NCBI GenBank assembly: GCA_028015205.1
Contig: CM051516.1
Span: forward strand, 50,968,230 to 51,032,229
Direction: 5' to 3'
DNA from: Mytilisepta virgata
Lineage: Eukaryota > Mollusca > Bivalvia > Mytilida > Mytilidae
Length of the DNA stretch: 64,000 nucleotides
The notes beneath the pieces were generated by a model. The model did not search any database. It had not been told where the DNA came from and saw only the letters and a list, made by a program, of their open reading frames with translations. Below are positions 56,101-64,000 of the stretch, in pieces; positions within the stretch are counted from its first letter, which is position 1, and every line of letters starts with the position of its first letter. The position numbers were made by a program, and so were the translations under genes.

Positions 56101-59100
56101 TTCGTGTTTTCATTTTATAATAGTCGTGATAGTGGAGAGTTTGTGATGTATTGATGCTGCAGACAGTGTAATTTGAAAACAATAAGCTTCTTCCTTGTGC
56201 ATAATTCTTATTAAAATAACAATCCAAAGATACTAATATTAGATATAGTAAATTTATACTATGCTGTATACGACGCATTTCAAGGAGTTACCTCTCATCG
56301 GCAGCATTAAAACCGAAACATTTAGAAGACCAAAAACCAAACTTATATTAAACAAGAAGTACTCAAACAAAAATACCGAAATAGGAAGCCAAATTTCAGC
56401 AGCTGAGATCTACCATGTGCAATACAAGGAATGAACCCTTAGTATTTCTATTATTTTTGTATTTTGCTAAATACTGGTAATTTCTGTAACAAATCAATGA
56501 ATAATCATGTCAGACAAGTCTGACGACTGGGTAATGTATAATGGTTTTTTCAGTACCGTTAAAATATAATTATAATATTTCAGATACTGTTTCGGCTTAG
56601 CATATTTGTTGGCTTTGCGCTTCTAAAATGATTTTGCATGTTTTTGTATTATCGAATTTTTATTCAAAATATTTTAATCAAAAATAGTAAGTAATAGATA
56701 CAGTACAATGAGAACAAAAGAAGACTCCTTTATAAGACGTTAAAGGATACTTTTTATGCACGAGTTACCAGGTCAAGGTCCGAGGTGGGTACGAGTGCAT
56801 AAAAAGTATTCACTTTTATCTTATTAGTTTAAAAATATTTATTCAAATAAACAAGCAAATATATAACATACAAACAATACAATAATTGGATTCGGAAGCA
56901 AGCTTAATGAAGCTTATATTAATCGTTTCCATAAAAATCTGACAATAATTGAAACATACTTAAGATGGATGCTACGTGGAGGTGATTTGAATAATTTCAT
57001 TAATATAGTATTAATAAATGGATGTTTTCATAATGGCCCTGTTATATGTCCAAGGTGTAATAATGGCCTGAGGATTGCTGTAAGGGCCCGAGGCAACGCC
57101 GAGGGCCATTACAGCATCCGAAGACCATTATTACAGACCGAGGACATATAACAGGGCCATTATGAAAACACCCATTTCTTAATACTTTTATTAACCAGTT
57201 TGTATATAGCATTTGCATTAATCCGAATAGACAAATATAATGGTAAGTAAGCAAAACTTGTGGGAACAGTTTTAAAGATTAATTTCGGACATTTTTTTTC
57301 AAAAATATGTTGTAAAATGTTCTAGTTTGCTCTTCCTGAAATTTCCAAGTGGAGTATTGAAAAAAAGCATCCAGTCGTAATAACCGGTTATTATGAACAA
57401 AATTCTGTAATGACCCGGTTATTATGAACAAAATGCTGTAATGGCCCTGCTGTAATGCATTCATTTTGCTCATAAATATAAGGCATTTTTAACGTATTTT
57501 ACCGTACTGGTTAATAATATAGTATTAATGAATGGGTGTTTTTATAATGGCCCTGTAATGTGTCCAAGGTCTGTAATAATGACCCGAGGAAGGTTGTAAT
57601 GGCCCAAGGCAACGCCGAGGGCCATTACAGCCCCGAGGGTCATTATTACAGACCAAGGACACATTACAGGGCCATTATAAAAACACCCATTTCTTAATAC
57701 TTTTATTAACCAACCGATGAAATGCAAATTTAGTGTAACAATTTTTTAGCTAGAGGTATTTTTATGCCTATTTCATACTTCTATCAGTTGTAACTTGTTA
57801 TAAAATGTTTGTTCCGTAAGAGTTATTCTACATCCCATTTGTTCGTTGCTACCAGTTAATGTAATGAAGGGTGTGGGATAGAAGAGAAATAGAATTAATT
57901 TTTAAACTACATGTAGGTCTGATGAAGTATTGAATAGAGAATTAAGTAAAAATGCTGCAGAGCTTCATTGTACCATATGATTTTGAACAATAGAAACTGT
58001 AACAAATGGGATAAGTTCATTGAAAAATACTATTACTGAAAATAGTCAGTCTCAAAATTTCTCTTCCCAGGGTAAGTGTTAATTTATGTTGAGTGCCCCC
58101 CCCCCCCCCCCCCCCCAATTATAGTAGATACACGTTGATTGCTATTTTGCAATGCAAACACTCTGCTGGATTGTCAACAGACAGTGCATTTCTTACCTGT
58201 CGTCTGCTAATTTCTATCAGTTTCCGGTGTGAAAAAAGGTTAAAATACAGTCTTCTTAACAAATTCCGGCTGAATAGAAATTCTTTCTAGTCAATACCAT
58301 AAAACAGAATTCTACGATCAGCACAATCAACAACAACAAATTCCATGCGACAAAATCCTCAGAAATGTGAAGCCATCTTTAATTTTCTGATTTCATAATG
58401 GCCCTGTTTTTTCATAATCGGTCCTGTAATAATGCCCTGTTTTGTCGTAATGGCCCTGTTAGGAAATTTGTAATACACATGCATTTTAGCTATAATTATA
58501 CCTAGTTGGTTAATAATGCTACATAATGTTATTTATAATGATTAGAATAACATATTAAGATGATGAAATACAATAAAAGGTACAATTATGGGTTTAAAAA
58601 TCTTTTAGTTTTTATAATTAAATTCTGAACATGATTAAAGATATGAACATTCTGTCCATGGGTTAGGCCCTCTGCACCAAATAAAATAAGATTGATATTT
58701 ATCGATACATGACTGTTAATACTAAAAATTGTCTCATTACGTAAGGTTGTATATTATATGGTCACATGAACAGTTATGCGTTGTTACCAGATTGCTCATG
58801 AACTACTAATTACCCAAAACCTGGCGTGCAATTTGTGTCCCATTTTATTGCTGTATAGTAGTCCTTTGCGTTCTTATATTATTCTTAACAATATTCAGCG
58901 ATTTAGAATTGTGTGTTTCAAAAGGTAGATCTTTCCATAATATTATCGTGGCCGGTAGAAAATAGTAATGAAAAAGCGATTGTCTATTAAAATGTTCATG
59001 TTTTGTTGCTATTGAGTTTGGAAGTAAAGTTTGTAAATATTCTGGTGCTTCTTTATTTATAATGTTAAACATGAGAGCCAATCTATGTTGTTCCCTTCTG

Positions 59101-62100
59101 TTACCAGTATTTAGCAAAATTCAAAAATAAAAGAAATACTAAGGGTTCATTCCTTGCATTGCACATGGTAGATCTCCTTAGCTGAAATTTGGCTTCCTGT
59201 TTCGGAATTTTTGGTTATGAGTACTTCTTGTTTAAAATAAGTTTGGTTTTTTGTCTTCGAAATGTTTCGGTTTTAATGCTGCTGATGAGAGGTAACTCCT
59301 TGAAATGCGTCGTATACAGCATAGTATAAATTTACTATTTCTAATATTAGTATCTTTGGATTGTTATTTCAAAGTTTTCCCAACCCTGTTTCTTCATAAA
59401 GTTTCTAAATTTTGAACCCCCCATCTCCCCCACCGTGAAATTTCTCATGGCTTCAATCTGAACACTTTCTAATGTCTTTACAAGCATTTGTGTATGGTTA
59501 TTCCCTACTAAATCGCCGTATTCTAAAATGGAAAGTATATTTCTTCCAAAGTAAATCTATCCAGGACTATTGTGGATTTAATTTTAAGAGCCACCGAGTA
59601 GATCAGCTGTGTATTGACAGGTATATGATTGTGGACGTGCCTGTGTTGAAGTGGAGGAGGAGGATATATAACATTCAACGCAATTGGAATGTTATTCGTT
59701 GTGTGGTTGTATCGCGTAGACTAAAAATGATCTGTCTTGGCTAAGGAGTGCCAACAAGAGGGTCTCTATTTGTATTCCCAACACACTGTGATCTTATAAT
59801 ATCACATTTAGATAGATCGGGATCAATTGATTTGACAATTTTTATTGCTCTAAAGGGTCAATATCAGCTTTAAGCTGATTCAAGTTCATGGATGAAAAAC
59901 ATAATAGTTGTTTATTTGTCTTCCCGGGTTTTGTCTGTTTTTTTTATGGCTCCTTATGTATATTGGTCCTCTTTCAATCGAACGCCAATTTCCTCTATGA
60001 TTAGATTTCTGAACGTTTGAGAAAACTTATATCGTATTGTGTATTTTAACTATTAAATTGTATTATTGAGGTCTACTGGATGTAGAACAAAAGTAGTAGC
60101 CTCTATTTGGGACTTAGTAGGGCTTTTGAAGTGAGTCGAAGTATCATATTGTACTGTTGAATCGAATTTTTGGCTTTATTATTATTATGAATTTGAAGGT
60201 TTTGTATTGTTTCTTATGCTCGACCTTTATGGTTTTGTGTCTACGAGATCGTGATGAGACGGGAGTATAAGAATCTCTATCACCCATATTATGACATACT
60301 TTAAAATTTAAATGCCAGGTATATTTTATGTAATCAAGCTAGCTATTTTGTGTCCATGTGAGATTTACTCACTTGTTCATTGCATCCATTATTTTAGTAA
60401 ATCCAGCCAACATTGATTTATAGTAGTACACTTTCTCCAACAAAATGTTATGCTGCATATCACAAATTCACATATTGCATAACAAAGTCATTTTCATATC
60501 TAGAAAAACCTTTGAGTCCTTTTAAAGTATCGAATTGTTCATTTTTCTGACGATATCTGAGAGAGACAAAAACACCACCATTCACTACTACACGATCATG
60601 CCCTTTCATCTTAATAAGGGTACATCTTTTGTTGTACTGTATGTGATTTGTACAACAATCCACACAATTTAAATCTCCATGTCAAATATGTGCATGCTGG
60701 CCGACATATCGGGCAGAATAACATGACTTTCTGGAAAGGAATTCTTTTATTCAAATTATTTTACAAAAAGGAATACTACTTTAAAATGCATTCATTTGCT
60801 CTTAAACCTTTTTGATTGTTCTGGCTTCCAACATTTTAGGGCTTGGGAACAAATTTTGAGTCGTATATCGACGAAAATTGTTATCAAAGAATTTTATTGA
60901 AAATGAACAGCTTTGGAAAACAAAAAACAAAATAATTAAATGAACCGCTATTCCATTATTTTGGCAGTAAAACGATATCCTTTTTCACAGAACAAAAATT
61001 TCTTTGTACGACAATACTACCAGCAAAGCTATTGAAAAAGTGTACACTAACCTTTGTTACACGGACACTTTTTATGAAATATTCCAACTGCTAAAAAATA
61101 AACTCAACTAAAATGAACCCTTAAAGATTTTGTCGTTGAGTTTATTTTTAACAGCAAAAATATATACTTCACAAAAAGTGTTCGTGTAACAAAGGTAAGT
61201 GTACACTTTTTCAATAGCTTTGCTGGTAGTATTGTGTAGAATACACTTTTTTACAACAAAAGATTTCAATTTGACAACAAGTTTTAAACATTAAATTACG
61301 ATGTAATGCGTGGTTAATTTACTTATTGTAATTTAATAGTCTTTTATATTTATTTACTTACTGAGGGGTCGTCAATCGACGAAATATGCACATCTTGTGC
61401 ATCATGATTGGTATCAAAGATTTGTATTTAATATAAAATATTCAGTTGGCATTACTTTGATTATTAATTGTACACTTTCTCTGTGTTGTTCCTTTTAGAA
61501 GCTCCAGTTGCTTGGCCTGCTGGACAGTATTCATTAATGAAACCTGCAAGTGGTTGTCCTGGTACTGACATTAATTGGAAAGAAGGCTCTAGATACCATG
61601 ATACGGAAGACAATCAACGGTACAATGGTTATGTTGTCTCTACATACATGTCGGGTAAAAACATTATTTGCATTGCATATATCGATACCCTGTATCGTAT
61701 ACCCTATGTTTTTAGTTGTAGTGCATGTATTGTTTTGGTCTTGTCTTCGTTGTTCTCCGGAGTTTGTTAGTTGTTACGATTTTTCTCTCATTCGAATATC
61801 CCTTTGGTATTTCTTGACTTTACCTATATCAAGTCTCCATTTGAAATATATGATTAATTGAACAGTTTACCTGAAACTTCTATCGCATATCATAATTTTT
61901 TTCTCACTATTCTAACATTGTTCACCATATATTTCGTTTATTTCCCTATAGTCACGATAAGCCTTGTAAATTAGAGTCTATAGAACATTTATAGATTAAA
62001 ATGCATGCTGTCAAATGCATTGGAAAATGAATATTTGTTCTCTCGTGTAAGATACATGCCAAATAGTTTTTTACATCATTTTATTTGTCATATATTTTAT

Positions 62101-62477
62101 ATGAAATTATTTTGAGGATTATTCTATGTATCAGCTTAATTGCAATTGATTTTTTTCTCCTTGTCCGGGCATGAAATTAAGTTTCAGATTAAAATCTAAT
62201 TAAATATTTTCGATTCAGTAAACTGTAAAAATATGAATTCATGTTAATACTTTTTCGGCGTTTTTCTTTAATTATTTATTTAAATTTGATTTATGATATA
62301 CAGGTAAACGACTTTGTTATTCAAACTTTAATTAAACGTTTCTTTTTGTTTCAGTGGTTCAAGATGAATTCAGTAACATTCGAGTATACTTTTGTACTAA
62401 AGACACGACATCCGCAGATGAAAGCCCTTGGCCGACAGGAAACTATTGTATCTTGAAATATGTCGCATGTCCAACAG
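49803..62477 (+). CDS. PAN/apple-like plus ApeC protein, paralogue B, 3' partial
   Basis: Exons 49803-50106, 61499-61654 and 62355-62477 match exons 1-3 of the complete gene at 29552 in phase, and exons 2 and 3 are also equal in length. Predicted so far are 194 residues: signal peptide (MTCRILFALSTILVFIQIRNGSA), PAN-like segment with cysteines at 56, 60, 66 and 78, then the first two ApeC exons (WPAGQYSLMKP, DTEDN, YFCTKD, PWPTGNYCILK). The last two ApeC exons should lie beyond 64000; I see none between 62478 and the window end. An upstream in-frame ATG (49758) is less likely because it would put 15 extra residues before the leader. The 11.4-kb first intron is full of mobile elements. Linking exon 1 to the ApeC exons across it is inference. 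Confidence 0.8.
50107..52294 (+). other. Intron 1 of ApeC gene B, first part
   Basis: Mostly AT-rich DNA. A minus-strand open frame at about 51007-51234 (NCVIQILKRISTVCRGHDNI) is protein-like but unassigned. A 26-bp tandem array lies at 51718-51955. Confidence 0.5.
51718..51955. repeat. 26-bp tandem repeat, about 9 copies
   Basis: AAGTTTATAACCACTTTATT plus GACAAT recurs about nine times with small changes (AAATTT, AGTTTAGA, one 2-bp deletion). The first and last copies are the most diverged, as usual in tandem arrays. Confidence 0.92.
52307..52577 (+). mobile_element. tRNA-derived SINE, 271 bp, with 12-bp target duplication
   Basis: It starts GGGGCCTCGGTGGCCGATTGG (A-box region) and carries the B box GGTTGCGAGTTCGAATCTC. 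A conserved body follows (CTCCGGGTACTCCGG, AATAAAAACTGGCCGCCGCG, GTGCTGAAAACGGCGTAAAA) and the end reads AACCCCAACTAAACAAACAA. The direct repeat CATAACATTTTA flanks it exactly (52295-52306 and 52578-52589). The 3' body resembles a core shared by many mollusc SINEs (Nin-like, from memory). It is in the sense orientation within intron 1 of ApeC gene B. Confidence 0.93.
52790..53600 (-). mobile_element. Non-LTR retrotransposon (CR1/Jockey-like) RT remnant
   Basis: On the minus strand, 53586-53467 reads QSGFRPKHSC, then DNGQVNGVIYLDLKK, a clear non-LTR reverse transcriptase fingers/palm signature. Further on come VPLGSIVLLF (the VPQGS motif, partly decayed) near 52940 and LLKRSARVILEADFSVPSS near 52835, a common C-terminal motif of such elements. 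Internal deletions and stops show that it is dead. The part containing the catalytic YxDD is missing. Confidence 0.8.
53601..56205 (+). other. Intron 1 of ApeC gene B, middle part
   Basis: AT-rich DNA with one palindromic element (54759-54880). Nothing else was recognised. Confidence 0.5.
54759..54880. repeat. Palindromic MITE
   Basis: GACAATAACAATGCATTAAC, then TTGACATA on the left, is mirrored by TATGTCAAGTCAATGCACTG, then TTATTGCC on the right. The arms are about 42 bp. Confidence 0.85.
56215..56529 (-). repeat. GGATTGTTATTTT retroelement tail, long copy in ApeC B intron
   Basis: Nearly collinear with 45549-45865, including the GACTTGTCTGACATGATTA start on the minus strand. Both long copies extend about equally far, to the CAGTCGTCAGA segment. 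Confidence 0.88.
56730..56827. repeat. Palindromic element
   Basis: TATAAGACGTTAAAGGATAC, TTTTTATGCACGAGT is mirrored by ACGAGTGCATAAAAAGTATTC, ACTTTTATCTTAT around a centre containing GGTCAAGGTCCGAGG. Confidence 0.75.
57001..57195. repeat. 195-bp foldback palindrome, copy 1
   Basis: The arms are nearly perfect: TTTTCATAATGGCCCTG, TTATATGTCC and GTAATAATGG on the left return as CCATTATTAC, GGACATATAA and CAGGGCCATTATGAAAA on the right. The centre is GGCAACGCC at about 57096. The outer ends are TAATA(TA)GTATTAAT / AATACTTTTATTA. Confidence 0.92.
57509..57713. repeat. 205-bp foldback palindrome, copy 2
   Basis: Same family as 57001-57195, with TTTTATAATGGCCCTGTAAT, TGTCCAAGGTCTGTAATAAT and the same GGCAACGCC centre at about 57611. 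Some of the same words (TAATGACCCGG, TAATGGCCCTG) recur between the two (57410-57455) and again at 58396-58460, so a larger composite element is likely. Confidence 0.9.
57720..58380 (+). other. Intron DNA with a poly-C run
   Basis: No gene seen. It includes the 21-bp poly-C run at 58096-58116. The open frame starting at 58093 is that run and is spurious. Confidence 0.5.
58096..58116. repeat. Poly-C run, 21 bp
   Basis: Twenty-one uninterrupted C. Such runs are rare in AT-rich DNA and are a known trouble spot for assembly, so its exact length is doubtful. Confidence 0.85.
58845..59102 (-). mobile_element. Non-LTR retrotransposon ORF2 C-terminal fragment
   Basis: The minus strand encodes NTGNRREQHRLALMFNIINK, EAPEYLQTLLP and PATIILWKDLPFETHNSKSL. 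This matches the usual C-terminal tail of CR1/Jockey-like ORF2 (a run of 'RLALMFKI.N..AP.YL' and 'LP.....W..LP'). Upstream it is cut by the retroelement tail at 59103. Confidence 0.7.
59103..59369 (+). repeat. GGATTGTTATTTT retroelement tail, adjoining a LINE fragment
   Basis: A 267-bp copy from TTACCAGTATTTAGCAAAAT to TTTGGATTGTTATTTC. It lies antisense to the ORF2 fragment and appears to have interrupted it, since the ORF2 frame ends at its edge. Confidence 0.85.
59472..59744 (+). pseudogene. Possible DDE transposase fragment
   Basis: The ATG-initiated frame contains YCGFNFKSHRVDQLCIDRY and VPVLKWRRRIYNIQRN. This recalls the linker before the first catalytic Asp in IS630/mariner-like transposases (pattern 'GF.FK......R.DI..WR..YL..I...R'). 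No DDE catalytic residues follow; the frame stops. The resemblance is weak. Confidence 0.3.
59745..61010 (+). other. Intron 1 of ApeC gene B, last part
   Basis: AT-rich, with a diverged TCGTATATCGACG tail piece at about 60825-60900. No exon is recognised. Confidence 0.5.
61011..61235. repeat. 225-bp near-perfect palindrome upstream of an ApeC exon
   Basis: ACAATACTACCAGCAAAGCT, ATTGAAAAAGTGTACACT and CCTTTGTTACACG on the left return in inverse order on the right (CGTGTAACAAAGG, AGTGTACACTTTTTCAAT, AGCTTTGCTGGTAGTATTGT). The centre also pairs (AAAATAAACTCAAC / GTTGAGTTTATTTT). It ends 263 bp before the ApeC exon at 61499. Confidence 0.92.
61358..61430 (+). repeat. TCGACGAAATATGCACATCTTG tail piece
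   Basis: GTCGTCAATCGACGAAATA, CACATCTTGTGCATCA and TGGTATCAAAGATTTGTATT match the family at 21190-21300. It lies 70-140 bp before the ApeC exon. Confidence 0.65.
61499..61654 (+). CDS. ApeC gene B: exon 2, start of the ApeC domain
   Basis: After TTCCTTTTAG the exon reads EAPVAWPAGQYSLMKPASGC, then NWKEGSRYHDTEDNQRYNGY, and ends at GTAAAA. It has the same length (156 nt) and phase as 31475-31630. The open frame extends further both ways, but splice sites and paralogy fix the borders. Confidence 0.92.
61709..61823 (+). repeat. Penelope-like 3' tail, 115-bp copy
   Basis: TTTTTAGTTGTAGTGCATGT to GGTATTTCTTGACTTTACCT, starting 55 bp past the donor of ApeC B exon 2. It is the shortest copy of the tail and keeps the common right-hand end. 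Confidence 0.88.
62355..62477 (+). CDS. ApeC gene B: exon 3
   Basis: After TTTGTTTCAG the exon reads VVQDEFSNIRVYFCTKDTT and ESPWPTGNYCILKYVACPT before GTACAT. It is 123 nt, phase 1-1, identical in shape to 36517-36639. Confidence 0.92.
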
Positions 62478-63603
62478 GTACATGTAATCTACAGTTAAAA
62501 GAAAATAATTAAATTTGATAATTATTCATAACAATTCACATAAAAAGTTGATGGTTTAATGCATGATATACATTTAAGAGCTTACATAAAACTAATTTTC
62601 TGCACCGTAAAACGACGATAAAAGATTTTCTTACTTGGGTGAGTGGTTAAACGATGCAATCAAGTAGTTCAAAACAGTCACAATAACTAATTTTGAAATT
62701 CGAAGTTCGGTCCTAGAACCAGAGTACACATGTGTTAAATAAAATTTCAACTGCAGGTAACAGGACCAAATATTTGTTTTATTTGGTTGTTACGGCCAGA
62801 AATCACCTTTCAATTGTAACAAAAGACACACATCAATAATAAAATTTAACAAGATTTATTATACACAAGTTTACAAGAAATATTATACAAAATGAAATGT
62901 CAACTTAACCATGTTAACTGTTAAAATATATGTGTCCGATCCTTTTGACTTTTCTTTATCCGGAATTCTTCTCTTCACTGTTGCGGGAATCCAAACAGAA
63001 TATTATTTCCAATCAGTCACAATCTGGTATGTTGTGTGTAACGTAAATAAAAGTGTCAATCCAACATCTGAGAACACAAGAATGTTAATGTCTGATCTGA
63101 TCTGAAAGTCTAACTTTAATGTCCGCATATATAGTTGTAACGGAAATCTATAGCACACCGTAGAAAGGATCCTCGTAGAAAACTGTAGAAGGGAAACTTC
63201 TAGAAGATGGTAGAAGTTTGAATTACACATCGTATATTCTGATCATTCTAGAATTATTATGTAAGTCAAATAGAAAGTTCTAATCATTCCATCAGTATCT
63301 AGTATTGGTCCAGTGATTTCTAAACTGCACAGTTATAACATTATATGGTAAACAACTATAAGTATTATGTAAGCATATTTTTGAGAGCTTTTTGTTCATT
63401 TTTGTTAAGATGTGGTGTGATCTTCTTCAATTTTATTTTCCTTAATTCATATTTTGTTGCAAATAAATAATTTTCTAAGGTTCCGCATGAATAGGCTGGT
63501 TTGTATCCAGTATGTATATGATGCTTTGAATCTGTAACTTCTGATTGGCCACTTCGCTATAGATATCACCAGTTCTTACATCGCAAACGATCGGTCAAAA
63601 ATA
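62478..63603 (+). other. Downstream intron of ApeC gene B
   Basis: No fourth ApeC exon (WDDEN, YYCCR) is seen. In gene A the equivalent intron is only 697 bp, so this intron is longer here or the exon is absent. No repeat family was recognised. Confidence 0.55.
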
Positions 63604-63852
63604 TTTAATAATGCCTAGTCAAAATTTATTATGTCTAGTCATAAATAATTTAGTCTAATCTGAATTCTATTTCAGTCTAGTCTTAATTATATTTCAGTCT
63701 AGGACTAGACATAATTCATTTAGACTAGACCCAATTAATTAAGACTAGACATAATTATATTTTATACAAGGCATTATTCGAATTTTGACTAGACATAATT
63801 CTGTTTAAAGCTAGTCATAATTAATTTAGACTAGACATTTATAATTATTTAA
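63604..63852. repeat. GACTAGACATAATT repeat palindrome
   Basis: Left of about 63700 the motif appears as GTCTAGTC/AGTCTAGTCTTAATTA; right of it as GACTAGACATAATT/TTAGACTAGAC. The switch point reads AGTCTAGGACTAGAC. So short repeats of one sequence are arranged as two inverted arms of about 100-150 bp. Confidence 0.8.
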
Positions 63853-64000
63853 GACGCACATACCGCGCCATATATATATGCCTTAACATAAGCAGGTATG
63901 GACTGGAATTTCAAATACCAGTACAGTTAAACTATTGATTAACTTTATATCATTGTATACATGTATCTGCATTTTAATAGTTGGTAAATCCACAGTTCAT

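Noticed and set aside
1..64000. CRISPR arrays, operons, rRNA or tRNA genes
   Set aside because: The tandem arrays have no repeat-spacer structure, gene structure is eukaryotic, and no complete tRNA cloverleaf or rRNA segment was recognised.
62478..64000. Possible remaining ApeC exons of gene B
   Set aside because: No frame with the WDDEN...YYCCR pattern between suitable splice sites was found before the window end.

Overview
The window looks like nuclear DNA of a bivalve mollusc, most probably a marine mussel (Mytilus or a close relative). It is AT-rich. The genes are split into small exons with GT..AG borders, mostly in phase 1. Intergenic and intronic DNA is packed with repeat types familiar from bivalves: tRNA-derived SINEs, Penelope-like and non-LTR retrotransposon remnants, palindromic MITEs, minisatellites, and a large element that opens with a GCTCACCT-type end and closes with its inverse. 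There are no bacterial-style operons. Most long open frames are chance or repeat-derived; the real genes had to be assembled from short exons.

Four gene models can be supported. (1) Plus strand, at or before 3126 to 9727: a secreted modular protein with a Thr-rich mucin-like exon, two ten-cysteine LU (Ly6/uPAR-like) modules each split by a phase-0 intron at the same place, and a Ser/Thr-rich tail. Its 5' end is not seen. (2) Minus strand, 25420 to 20037: a complete three-exon, 247-residue gene with a signal peptide, a short coiled coil and a cysteine-containing domain of the type labelled 'short-chain collagen C4-like' in bivalves, but with no collagen repeat. (3) Plus strand, 29552 to 39268: a complete five-exon, 305-residue PAN/apple-like plus ApeC (apextrin C-terminal) protein. 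(4) Plus strand, 49803 to beyond 62477: a paralogue of (3), whose first intron has swollen to about 11.4 kb of mobile-element debris and whose last two exons lie past the window. A broken duplicate of exon 1 and its upstream DNA (28440-28830) sits just before gene (3).

Layout: 1-980 tandem repeats; 3.1-9.7 kb LU gene; 9.8-19.6 kb mobile-element desert (a 400-bp MITE, a Penelope-like remnant, two large GCTCACCT-type elements, a dispersed repeat); 20.0-25.4 kb C4-like gene with a SINE and a 1.24-kb TIR element in its introns; 25.5-28.4 kb repeats; 28.4-39.3 kb ApeC pseudo-exon and gene; 39.3-49.7 kb Penelope-like RT remnants and their truncated 3' tails; 49.8-64 kb second ApeC gene, with a 271-bp SINE flanked by 12-bp target duplications, a non-LTR RT remnant and several large palindromes in its intron.

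All four genes encode small, secreted, cysteine-containing proteins of families tied in invertebrates to extracellular recognition or adhesion. ApeC proteins of amphioxus bind bacterial cell-wall fragments. The window therefore reads as a recognition-gene neighbourhood evolving by tandem duplication and decay. That reading is inference from family membership and layout; expression and function cannot be seen here.
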